Source: Polyodon spathula
Taxonomy: Eukaryota; Chordata; Actinopteri; Acipenseriformes; Polyodontidae
Direction of reading: 5' to 3'
DNA: 64,000 nucleotides
Assembly (NCBI RefSeq): GCF_017654505.1
Contig: NC_054538.1
Location: 62,043,178-62,107,177, forward strand
The position numbers and the translations under genes are program-made. The notes beneath the pieces are model-generated. The model did not search any database, was not told the DNA's origin, and worked only from the letters and a program-made list of their open reading frames with translations. Below, piece by piece: positions 27,801 to 40,800 of this stretch; within the stretch, counting starts at the first letter, position 1; the number at the start of each line of letters is the position of its first letter.

Positions 27801-30800
27801 CTATCTGGACGACTGGCTCATTGCACCCAGTTCAGAGCAACAAGCACTAGATAGAGGCAAAGAGACGTAGTTCTCGACCACTTAAAAATGCTATGTCTTG
27901 AGATGAATGCGGAGAAATGCCCCAAAGCTGAGGATAGAGTTCTTGGGAATAACGTTGGACAGAGACCCCTTCAGAAATTGTTTCTAAGATGTGTGCCCAG
28001 ACCAGAAGTGCAACCTGCCCAGCAGGGAAGTTCTGACAACAGATGCCTTACTAACCGGCCGGGGTCACTCAAGCAATCACTGCAAAGTGGTCTCGGTGAC
28101 AGATACTTGCACAAAAACTTCCTGGCAGTGTGTTTCACGATAGCGCACTTCCGGAGGGAGCTCTGTTCCAAACACTTTCTCCTCAGGTCAGACAATACGA
28201 CAGAGGTGGAATTCTCTGCAAAGAGGACGTGGAAATATTGCACTGGGTCCACAAGCATGGCGGCACGATAAGAACCATGTATATGCCAGGGATCTTCAAC
28301 ATCTCTGCCGACCGACCCTGGACTGGCCATCTGGGAGAAAGACCAGTGGATCTTTCTGCCACAAAGGATTGCACTGGATCTCCTTACTGGACCAGCAGGA
28401 GGTTCTTGGTTTCAGTGCACTGTCATGGCCAATAAAGCTGCTCTACACATTTTCCCCCGTTTGTGCTTTTGCCGGAATGTCTGATGAAGAACCAGGTGGA
28501 ACGGGCATCAGTTCTCATACAAAGTTTGGCGGTTTCGCAGTTGACCCTGCACCCTTATGCACCTGCTTCATGATGCGAGTTAGGAAATTGGCAAAGTGGT
28601 TAATAGTGTGCAGGTGATCAATGAACAGACAGACAATTATAATCCAGGTGCAAAGGTTTGTTTTATTAGTTTTGTGTCCAGTGCCTGATGGCAAAACCAA
28701 ACAATAAACAATAAAGATGCTAAGTAATACGGCGGTGTGTATTACTTACTTTATAATCCCTGGGTTGGTCCCGAAATAATAGTTGTTTTATTGTACCCCC
28801 ACGTGAAGTACAAAACACATACACAAGTCTGTTAGTGTGTGAATTAGTGCTTGTGGTGCAATTACAGTTTATGGTGATACGAGTGCAATGCCCTTTCTGG
28901 GTTTGTGCTGGCCTTTGGCTACAGATCCGGAACGTGTTAGCTGTGTAATAACAGAAAGTAACAATTAGACAAGACAAACAAACACTCACGCATTTTCAAA
29001 GCCCAGGTCCTTCCGGGTTCTTTTGCAATAACCAAAAGGAAGGAACAGATTACGTTGCTTCGACCCCTACTTATACCGTCACTCATGACCCCTTGGTAAA
29101 TGATTGCAGCCGCTCCTCCAATCCGCGACTGTCACATCATTTCCCTTCTGGGTCGATGAGTTAGTATACCGAAGCTCCGCTCCTTATCTAAATGACCAAC
29201 TTCCTTTTAACACTAGGAACGAAGTGTCAGGCCATACAGTCTAGGGTACTCTGTTCCCGTTACTTAGTGCCCTTACAGGTCGGGAGGGAGATTTACCACC
29301 AAGAATCATTGTCTTTCTGTCACAGACCCCCATCTGCTTGACCTGGTTCTGGAAGCGCTGTCTAAGCCCCCATTCGAACCGTTGTTTGAAATGGATATGA
29401 GGTTTATCGCCGTGACAACCATTATTCCTCCTGGCCATTACATTAGCAAGAAGAGTGAGCGACCTCCCAACTCTCTCGGCGTCCAAGAGGTGTCTCTTCT
29501 TCATCAAGCACAAGGCATGGGTGTTGCTAAGGATGAACCTGGCATTTGTTTCGAAATTTGTCTCAGATTTCCACTCCTACGAGACCATCGAGCTGGAGGC
29601 TTTCTGCCCCCACCATTGAAGGACAGTGAGCACAGAGGATTAATTCCCTGTGCCCCTTAAGGGCTCTTGCGTTTTATGTCACTCGTACAAAGAACTGGAA
29701 ATTGACAGAACAGCTTTTTGTCTACTTCAGATCGAGCCAAAGGGAAGGCAGACTATAAACAGAGACTCTCTTGATAGCTGGTAGAGGCAGTTAAGACACT
29801 ATGTCTGCTGGTGTCCCACACGTGACTATAAAAGAGATCTGCAATGTGATTGACCCACACGTTTGCAAGATTTTATGGACTGGACATGGCCAAACTGACA
29901 TCTCTATGCTAAGTGGACCCCCTGGGAGCCTGTGCCAGCTTGCTTCAGCTTTGGTGTAGTGTCGATCCCATTCGTGATGAATGTAAGGTTCCCTGCCTGA
30001 AGGTTCTTTTTGGAGAACCTAGGTTATGTGAGTAACTATAGTTATCTTTTTTTTTTTTTTTATTTTGTTTTTTTTTTGACAGTATGCTGAAGAAATAAAG
30101 CACAAGACAACCCTCCTGGAGCTCCAGAAGATGTTTACATATCTCATGGTAAGTTCCCTTTCAAGTATGAAATGTAACCATTACCAAATAGGTGTTTACC
30201 TCCTAGTGCCACCAAAACTTGAATATTATATTCCAAAGCTCCTCGGTCGACATGGTGCAAAAGGACTGCGCACACAGATCTCTGAGCCATTTTTCCTTTC
30301 CAAGACTGACCTGACAGGGGAGCTTGGTATCGGATAAGTGCTTGTTGCTTATGTGTGCTACATCATTTATGCAATATTTTATTTACACTGTAATAAAATA
30401 TTTTTTTATGAATTACGCGTATATTGTGCACTACAGCTTGTTACATTCTGCTGCGGCCTTGTGCCCTGCGTAAAGCCGGCTTGAGTCCCTCCTTCCCAGG
30501 GATCAAGCAAAATAAGTCGGCTGACTTGTGCTCTCCTCACAGGCTGTTTAGCTTCTGAACAGAATTTTCTGAACTGTAATTGTGTTATTACTGTTTTCTG
30601 TGGAGAAATATTTCTTTCGGATTTTCTGCATTTTCTTTTACAGAAATATGCACACAGCTGCTGGGCTGGCCCGAGATACATGCTTCTTTTGAGATCGCTT
30701 GCAGTCTCATTCCACAATATCTCGCTGCAGTTTTGGTGACCTGCTTTTGCATCACCATCATGAGGGCTGTGTTAGTACCTGTAACAAGCAGGCTTCCCCC

Positions 30801-33800
30801 AGTCTCGTGTGGGTACTGACTGTGCTTTTGCCAATAGCTTTGACAGGTGGGCATCCCTGTACAGTGTTACCTGCAGTAACTGTGAACCGGTGGACCCATG
30901 CAGTACCGGGACCGAGGTTACCGACCCGATACAGTACCATCCCGACACGGCGCTAAAGTCACCGAAACGATATCATCCCAGTTCAGACCCGCTACCGACC
31001 TGTGCTTACATCACTAGTCCAGTACCAAGCTGTTTTTTTTCGGGTCTTGACCCACCCTGTTGATGTCTATGAGCAGACTGAGGCAACATCTGTACATTGT
31101 TTACTGTACTGTACAGGGCACAAACCAGTGGAAAACTGACACCCAAGGGCCCAGCAGCCTTAGAGACTGGCACAGCCAGCTATACCTGCTGCCAGACGTG
31201 ATGTTCAGGACTGGCCCGCGGCACCTCGCTGCAGAGACTTTAATAGGTTCCGCTGCCCGGCACAGAGACGAAAGCCTCACGCCTGATTCAACAACAGGGT
31301 TTCTTAGCCCGCGGTGAACCGCAACCGCCTGTTGACAGTGTCTCTTCGCTATCTAAAGGCATTCTCTTGGTGGAAACAGCCGGCCCATCTACACCTCGAC
31401 GTAGTGCTGCGCAGTGTCACCAGAAGGGAGATCGTCACCACGGACGCGTCCAGCCTGGGCTTCGGCGCTGTGTGGAATGGCCGGGGTGTGCAAGGTGTAT
31501 GGAACCCCTCTTGGCAGAGACTCCACATAAATGTTTTTAAGCTGCAGTTTACCTGTCTTGCAACATTTTTTGCATGGGGCTCAAGGGAGACATGTGTTAG
31601 TATGTACAGAGGTGGCTTACATCAACCACCAGGGCTGCCTCCTCACCCAGTCTCCATCGCGTGGCCCTCAAGCTTTGCACTGGACACACGAGAACTTCCT
31701 GTCACTGCGTGCAGTACATCTGCCTGGGGTGACATACTCAAGGAGAGTTCCCAGCACCTCAGAGTGGAGGCTTCACCCTGAGGTGGTGAGCCCAGTGCTC
31801 CAGATAAGGTTTTGGGTCTGGGAGTAACTTACCCTCTAATTTTAACACTGAGAGAGTAAAATGTATTTTCAGTGGATAAAATGCAACATTACCTTGAGTA
31901 ATCTCAATATATACTGTACAGTCTTTAATGGTAATGGCTAGGCATTAGAATAGAGCCTTCCATTTTAACTGCAATGTTACTTTTAACTACTTTACAATCA
32001 TGCGCTTGATAGATAACATTCTGTATTGGCTCAGCACATTTTTTTCGTAGTATCACACAGACTCATTAATTGTTACATATATTTTAACTTGAAATTCTTG
32101 AACAGTGAACTTTAATATAAAGCCATACAGATAAATAAAATAAGGAAATGCATTAATAAGTTTTATAAAAAAGTTTGTTTATTATTATAGGAACCTTTTT
32201 TTTAGCGCTTGCCTCCTGATGATGGTTCCAGGTGGATTTGTAGCTTCTTCTCAAACCCCCCCCCTCCCACTGTGATTGGCTTGAAAGACAACAGGGCTAG
32301 CCAGAGATTGATCATGTATGTTGGGTTGTTTTTTCTTGTGTAGAGTTAGTGGTAGTTTTAAGGGAGGTAGCAGCTAAATTGCTATGTGTATTTTTACACG
32401 TTAAATGTAGTGCGTTTTTCAGATTGAATGCGTTAAAACAGTATGTATGCAGCTTATCTGTACCGCTGGGTGATCCTCATTTGGGAGAGGTTTGGGAGAG
32501 CAGAGATAAATCTCTTTGCCTTCCAGGAATCTACTGCTGTCCCTCCTGGTTTTCCATAATAGGAGGTGGGGATCCACTGGCGTACAAGTGGGGGCATCAT
32601 TGAGAAATGGTGTCTGACTCGTGGGTTGAACCCCGCCACTTGTCCCATGACAGTAATACTGCAATTTTTGCAGGGCCTGTTTGATGGGAAATTCCACTCT
32701 ACATTAAAGGTATGTCTGGCAGTCATTTTGAATTGCCATGTCAAAATTGACTGCCTCCCCAGGAGCTCACTTCCTGGCGGGGCGGTTTTTGAATGGAGCT
32801 CGGTGGTTTTGGCTGCCTATGAAGGATATTGTTCCTTGTTGCAGGCTTAACGTGGTGCTTGATGCACTCATGAAGCCTCCATTTGAGCCCTTACGTTCAG
32901 CTGAGCTGAATTTATCGCTCAAAGTTTTTTTTTGTTTTGCTTTCTTGTTTGCAATCGCCTCTGCAAAGTGATTGAGTGAGATGCAGGGATTCTCAATTAC
33001 GAAAGCTTGCTTAATTTTTTGCAGAAGCCAGGACAAGGTTTAGCTCTGTACCATCCTCCTTTTTTTGACCAAAGACTGTCTTTGCATTTCATGTCAATCA
33101 GTCTATGGAGTTTGAGGCTTTTCTTCCACCACCTTTCCAGTCTGACAATTTGTGCTATGGGTTGAAGTGCCATGGTCAATCCCTGTCTAAACAGAATCAG
33201 GTCTACCTATGAGTTAGCCAGCTTGCCCCCTCAGAAAAGCTCACTGCTCATTCCACCAGGAGTATGGCAACTTTGTGGGCTTTATTCCAGGATGCATCTC
33301 TAAGACATGCAGTGCAGTGGTGTGGGTTACTCCCAGTACCTTCACTAGGTTCTACAGACTAAAGTAGAGGTGAGTTTCTCCCTCAATTTTTACTAGTGTT
33401 CCTAATGGTAACGCACAAGGCTTGTGGCATTCTGGTCGTTCTGCAATATTGCCCTTGTGAAGGCTTGGGTATATTCACCGATTTTAGGTAATGGTTACAT
33501 TTCAGGTTCCCTGAAATAGAAATGTAACTATTAACCTTCAAGGTCTCTGGTTTCAGCGTCTTTAGGAGGTAAACACCCATTAGGTAATGGCTACATTTCT
33601 ATTTCAGTTTACCAGGGTTAGGAAAGTTTTCTTCGCTTGAAGGGTGTTTGTTCATTTAGTGTTGCTCGTGTTGTGTTTTCATTAACCAAAAAGGCTTTTC
33701 TTTTTAGGAGAGTGAACGAAAGGCATACAACCCCAGACCGTTTTGCAAAACCTACACCATGGATAAACAGCCCCTTAACACTGGCGAGCAGAAGGACATG

Positions 33801-34773
33801 ACGGAATTCTTCACTGATCTCATTACAAAAATTGAGGAAATGTCACCAGACCTAGTATGTGTGTGTGGTTTTTTTTTTTAATGTTTTCTTTTCTCAAAAT
33901 TATTAGACTTTATTAGATTAACTTATATTTCTGGTATTCTTCTTTTCAGAAGATAAACATGGTCAGGCCTGATCAGTTGTACAGAGTACAAGTTTTGCAT
34001 GATGTAGAGATAGTGGTTTACTATGATGTTGACTAGGGGTGTGCCGAGACTCATATTTTCTAAGTAATTAACTATGAAATTTGAAGTTGGTGTTAATTAA
34101 ATAAAATGTTTTAACTACTCAGCACAAAACAATGTGGTCCCTCGGTTTCCCTTGTTTGCACAATCAATAACAATATAACTATTATTTAATATAAAACCTG
34201 ACATGATCAAACTAAATAAAACTAATTTTAGATTTTATAAGCAGTTTATCTTGCCTTTTTTATCCTTTTGATACTAAATATTTGTTTTCACTTTCCTTAG
34301 AAATACATGATGTCTGCAGTGAATTGTGTGATTTGTAGTCCTGGGAAAGGTGTTATGTCCGATTTAAACTCGACAAAGAAATACACATCTCATTTTCCAC
34401 AACGGTACCTTAAGTTTATGTGACGAATCGGTTGCATTTGCTAGTTTTGCAACATATGTTCATCATCAGTTTACGGCCTTGGTATGGCTGTACAGTATCC
34501 GCTTTAAAAGCGCTCAATGCGGAAGTTAATTACCATTGATTGGTACTCAATTGTAAAGGTGAGGGAAGGGCAGCTTTTCCTGTTTTGAAATCAACACACC
34601 AATAAAAAGGTGTGTTTTGATATTTTTAATATCTGCTAACAAATACTTCTGAGGTAACTTACACAGAAAATCCGAGTATCAGCATACCCCTAGTGCTGAG
34701 GGACACAATGTGGTGTTGTCATACCTACTTCAAGAAGACAAGGGATTTACAGAGTTTTATCCTGTTTTTTTTT

Positions 34774-34810
<37 letters not shown>

Positions 34811-37800
34811 TCTGTTCATTTCTTTCAGAAAAACACTGTGAAAAGTTTGTTTGGAGGGGTTATCACCAACAATGTAGTGTCACTGGTACGTCTACAAAAG
34901 TTTCATGTGATCAAATTGATTGTCAAGTATATGCTTGTAGCTGTGTTTTTTCATTTTTTGTTGGCTAACTTTTTTTTTTTTTATTGGTAAAAACATGCTT
35001 TTTTACAGGATTGTGAACATGTAAGTCAGACTGCTGAAGAGTTCTACACTGTGAGATGCCAAGTGGCTGATATGAAAAACATCTATGTGAGTTGTACCAC
35101 AGCCTTCAATGTGGGGAAACTTTTTTTCAGAAACCATGATGCAACGTTGGCTTCAATAAGTAAAAGATTTGATTGAGCATTATTTATTTCAGGTTACTTA
35201 ATAAATGTATCTACTGTATTTGAAAGTCAAAATACAGATCTAGAAGATGTCCGCTGCTAAAACCATGGTTCATTTAGCACCAACACTTTGAGAACAAGAG
35301 CAGTTTGGTAAACAGTAACATGATAGGGATGAAATACTGTTGCAATAAATGACCGACTCAAAACAGTTGGCATCTCCTGTTTTCTCAGGAGTCGCTGGAT
35401 GAAGTTACTATCAAAGACACCTTGGAAGGGGACAACATGTACACATGCTCTCAGTGTGGGAAGAAAGTGCGAGCAGAGAAGAGGTGAGGATTAAAACACT
35501 TGTCTGCAACTTGTGGGTATATAAAATTAAAGGTTTTGTTTTTATAGTGTGCTGAACTTCTAGTAAGCACAGCTAAATAAAAACATTGGCCAAAAATGTG
35601 CCATATTACAGTCAAGTTTATTAAAAATTATTTGGCTTAGTGTTAGTTATTTTTCATTTGAGATGGATTTTATGCCAGACCAAAACTTTTTTTTGTCTTG
35701 TGTTTTATTTATTTATTTTTTTTGGGTGCAGGGCGTGTTTTAAAAAACTCCCTCGGATATTGAGCTTTAACACTATGAGGTACACGTTCAACATGGTGAC
35801 AATGATGAAGGAGAAAGTGAATACTCACTTTTCTTTCCCCCTGCGTCTTGACATGACCCCCTACACTGAGGACTTTCTCATGGGCAAGTGTGACAGGAAA
35901 GATGGTATGTCATTGAGTGTTTTAACTAAATCACATTTATTCATTGTCTAAGAACCAATTAGTGGACTACAAGTAGCTATGCAGTGCTTTTGGTCTCCTG
36001 ATGATTCATTTAAAAGAAGTAGTTTCACCCCTATATCCCTGTTTTTGTTTTTATTGTATGTAATGTTTCTTTCTTTCTTGCTTTTTTTTTTTTTTTTTAG
36101 GTTTCAGGGACGAGGGAGAAGCTAAGCCAGCAGAGAGTTATGAGTATGATCTGATTGGAGTAACGGTTCACACAGGCACCGCTGATGGAGGGCATTACTA
36201 CAGCTTCATCAGAGATATAGTCAATCCGCATGCTTACAAAAATAATAAATGGTAAGTTACCAGAGAACAACATGATTCCTATTATGTGTAAAAACTGCTG
36301 TTTTTGTATGCATTATGTAAAATGTGTTTCAGAATAGTTTTTTTATTTATTTGTTATTAAAACATTTTTAATTGGCTATTTTGTCATTGGTTGCGTATAA
36401 TAAACTAATTTCCATTTATTTTCATTTAGTCCATTTTATTTTATTCTCAACATTTTGGAAATAACATTATGAAATATGTACTGTACATTGAAACTTGTAA
36501 ACTTGTTTCTAATAGGTATCTTTTCAATGATGCAGAAGTTAAGACATTTGACTCGGCTCAGCTTGCCTCTGAATGTTTTGGAGGTGAAATGACAGTAAGT
36601 CGTTAGTCTAGTTTTTTGTGTAACAAACCTCTTGAATACTTCTCTTGCAAAACACGCCATGGTCTACTGTATAACTGCAGTATACCACACGCCTCTTGTA
36701 ATGCGTAAAACATACACTGTATAATAGTCATTCTCAGCAAATGTGTAGAAATACATGCAGGTGCAAGAACACGAAACAAGTTGTGTGGCAGTCATACATT
36801 TAAAATCTTTTTTCATAGTTACATTATGGATTTCATAGATTTGCAAGGGAGCACAGTGATGCCCTAATAGAGATCATTATAACAAATCCCCCTGGGACCT
36901 GGAGAAATGTTCATTATATCAGGTTGTTCACTATAATAAGGTTTGGCAAGTTGGTGTGTCAGAATAATGAAGAAACGGCCAAATTTAATTAAACATCTTT
37001 ATACAGTAGTTCTTTCAAGACAACTTCACATTGATCCACATTTAAACTGTATATTTAAAAGAAAACCGTAAAGAAATAAAAAAAAATAAAAAGTACACTC
37101 ACAAGCTGAATACAGTAATTACATGCCCTTTCTCTTGAAAAACATATCCAGTGTAGATTGCTTCATATTTTTCGTGCTTTTCACAGTGTAGTTACCTCCT
37201 CACGCCTGTTGCCATGGTTGCAGTTTGTGTGAAGATGGCAACAGTTGGATCCGTCACAATATTCGCACTACAACATCTATGAATCAGCCTTATCTTCGAA
37301 TCTAATTTCCACTGAAAAAAAAAAACAAAAAACGGTTCTTGCTGCTTTGATCGTTAAAAAAGGGGGTTGGTTATAAGAAGGGTTTGTTATAGTGAAATTT
37401 GACAGTATTTAATTGTAAAACACAGTCAACATTTTTAGACATAAAAAAGGATTCCCTGTATCTTGATGTGTTAATTATGATATTGCAGGATTCAAGCTCA
37501 TATTTAATTTTTATCTTTTACAGACCAAGACCTATGATTCTGTCACTGATAAATTCATGGACTTCTCCTTTGAGAAGGTAACGTGTTTTTCTTGTTATAA
37601 ATTTATATGCTAAGGTTTTCAGAGCTGTAATCCAGTGCTCACATACATGTGTTGCATGTTTAGACCCACAGTGCCTACATGCTGTTTTATAAGCGGGTGG
37701 AAATGGAGGAGGAGAATGGAAGAGAGTGTAAATTTGATGTTTCTTCAGATTTACTTGAGGTATGTTACTTTTTTTGTTGGAATAACAGAATAGAAAGAAC

Positions 37801-40800
37801 AGTGTAAGTAATGCCACTAGAAAACTAAACTTATAATAGTGATGTCTTAACCGGAAACAGGCGTTTTTTATGACCAACCTTTTAAATCTATTACAATAAC
37901 TCAACGTGTTGTTTTGATTGCAGTGGATCTGGCATGACAACATGCAGTTTCTTCAAGATAAGAACATATTTGAGCACACTTATTTTGGGTGAGTTTCATA
38001 ATATTAACACAATGTGCTATTAATATCTTTGGTGCAGGTTAGGCATGAAGATAAGATGTGTGACCAGAAGCCATGTTTGTTCATAATTTCACCACTAATA
38101 TACCAAATAATTGAGTTTTGATTTTGGATGACAGTTCATAAAAGATGGCAGAATAGTCTGTTTTTGGGAAATATGTTGTTGACTTATTGAGTAGGGTGCA
38201 TGTTAAAGTTTATGCACGTATGAAAGATTAGGGCCTGATTTTAATGACTGGCAAACCTCAGACTCTAGGGGAAAATGTGTTTGCCCTCTGTTTTGATGCT
38301 GTCTACATTTGTGCCAATGATCGGCATAATTTTCAGGGTGTGGCTTTTGTTGCATGTTAGTGTTGAGTTATGGGAGGTTTATTTAAAACGCAGGCACATC
38401 TGATGCCATTAGTAAAAGGAAACAGCAAGTGGAGAAGGAAAGAGCGAGAGAACACACTTTTTCCAAACAACATTGTATGTTGTGTATGTGCTATCTATTA
38501 AAATAAACAAATAATTTAGCTGTGCCAACTTAGAAGTGGAATGTGACTCTGTTGACTTTGCTGCTCTGAAAAATACAGATTCATATGGGCGGGGGGGGGC
38601 AAAATTATATATCATACTTCATAATTACTGGAAGTAATTTATTCCAAAGTGTTTTACATTTAAATATGCACGTAATAATTTGCTGTGTGGAGTCTTTAGG
38701 AATTTGCATATGTTTTAAACTCTACACAAGACAAATATTCTCTCAAAAAAAAGAAAAACTAAAAAAATTATCTGCAGTACATTATTTCACACAGGTATGA
38801 ATGATGGGCTTTATATTAAAGTGCAGTTGGCAAGTGGGGGGGACCTGGGCTAGATGTTACTGTTTTGTAAAACTATTGTATACAAATAATATCCACGTTT
38901 CTAAAATCTAAAGGCGCCAGCCTTTTGAATGTATTGGATCAGCAAACAATTGCATTTATAACAATGTATACAGTACATAAAATGACTTTATTATTTTCCC
39001 CCATCTCTGCACTTGATCAACTGTTGTATGACCTAACTTACATTACAGCATGCTATCTAAAAAAAACAATGTTCTAAGTACATAAAGATGAGTGTACATG
39101 ACAGATTGGGCTCATTTTGTATGGCATATACAGTAGACACAGCTCTGCTGTATGACATAAGCTCCCAGGGGTGTATTTGGGCAGGACAGGACCGGAGCGT
39201 CTGCCCTTTTTTGGGGGGGTTGGGTCCTGTGCCACCACTTTATTTATTCCCAGAAGTGGATATTTTATTAATGCACTTTTCATGGACGCTGGTTGTAAGT
39301 CACATTCATCATGGATGAATTGCCTATTGACCACTGTCACTCTAAACCATACAGCTCAGTGCCTGCACCTCAGAGCACTGGCTGGTTGGTATGTTTAAAA
39401 AAAAAAAAAAAAAAAAAAAAATGTTTTAACATACATAAAATGCTTCAAGACTGTGTAACCTCTGTTTAGTAATTTATTCCAGGTCAGGTGTATTTTTAAA
39501 GGCACCTTTTTCTTTGTCAGGTTTGAAACATACACAGATATGCGGAAGACCAACAGCAAAATAAGTGCATATTCAAATTTAAAACCTGTCTGACTAAATT
39601 ACTTCCCAGAAGCTCCAGACAAACTTATTTTAGATTTTCTTCACACAATAATGGAGTGCATTCATTTTAATTTCACTGTCTGATTTTTAGGTTTATGTGG
39701 CAATTGTGTAGCAGCATTCCTAGCACGTTACCAGATCCGAAAGCAATATCTCTGATGACTGCAAAGGTGAGCTGCTGTGTAAAAGAATAACTTTTTAGTA
39801 CTTCATTATGAATGTACTTGCTGAAAATGTCATTAGATGTGTAAGGTACTGTCTCACAAAAGTACATTTGTTATTATTTAGTGATTAATATCTGTGTAAA
39901 ACACCTTGATCCTACGTAACATTTTTGTTTTTACTTACAGCTCAGTACATCTTTTGTCCTCGAGACATTTATACATTCAAAAGAAAAGGCAAGTTACGTT
40001 GAATTTTTCCTTCAATTAAGAGTATTCGAACAATTGTGAAACGGTTTGTATTTTCAGATTGTAGTTTTTGATAGTTAGCTTTTCATTGTGCATTTTCATT
40101 AAAAAAAAAAAAAAAAAAAAGTGGTTAATGTCTTTGCAGCTGTAAATGATGTCTGTTCATTAGGGTTCACACATTTCAATGTATTAATTATTTTTAACTT
40201 TGTAGCCCACCATGCTGCAGTGGATTGAACTGTTAACAAAACAGTTCAACAACAGCCAGGCAGCTTGTGAGGTAACTGTCATCTTCCTGTCTGATCTTCA
40301 GAGTTTTGGGGTTCATGTGCTTCAATATAGCTTAATCTCAAATGCTTTGCATCTAGAGTGGCGTTTTCAGTGCTCAATATGCACACCTATTGAATACACC
40401 TTAATTGATTAGAGCAGTGTACTTCAATTTCCAACAAGTTGATGGGGCATAAACCATTCTAGTTGATTGATTCACAGTAAAGTATGATGCTGCACTTCAT
40501 CTATTCATATGTTTTTCAGTGGTTTTTGGACCGTATGGCTGATGATGACTGGTGGCCAATGCAGATATTAATCAAGTGCCCAAATCAGATTGTACGACAG
40601 GTAAAATAAATAAATAAATAAATAAATAATAACATGAATCTCTCTTGATTCTTAACTGCAGTTTTTGCATTTACTTTGGCATTGCTAGTGAATCCACAAA
40701 AAGTATCAGATATGAATGTATTTCAAATATGTAAGCATTGTCCATAATGAATCTTTCCAGTGCACACATGAGTGACATTTACACTGCAGAATGGTATGGG

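Noticed and set aside
27505..27870. Host exons in the frames between 27505 and 27870
   Set aside because: The peptides are DIRS reverse transcriptase with frameshifts, and USP34 protein is continuous without them.
36862..37407. Treating the two pogo-like copies as ends of one 25-kb element
   Set aside because: Each copy has both of its own ends, and the sequence between is ordinary USP34 gene.
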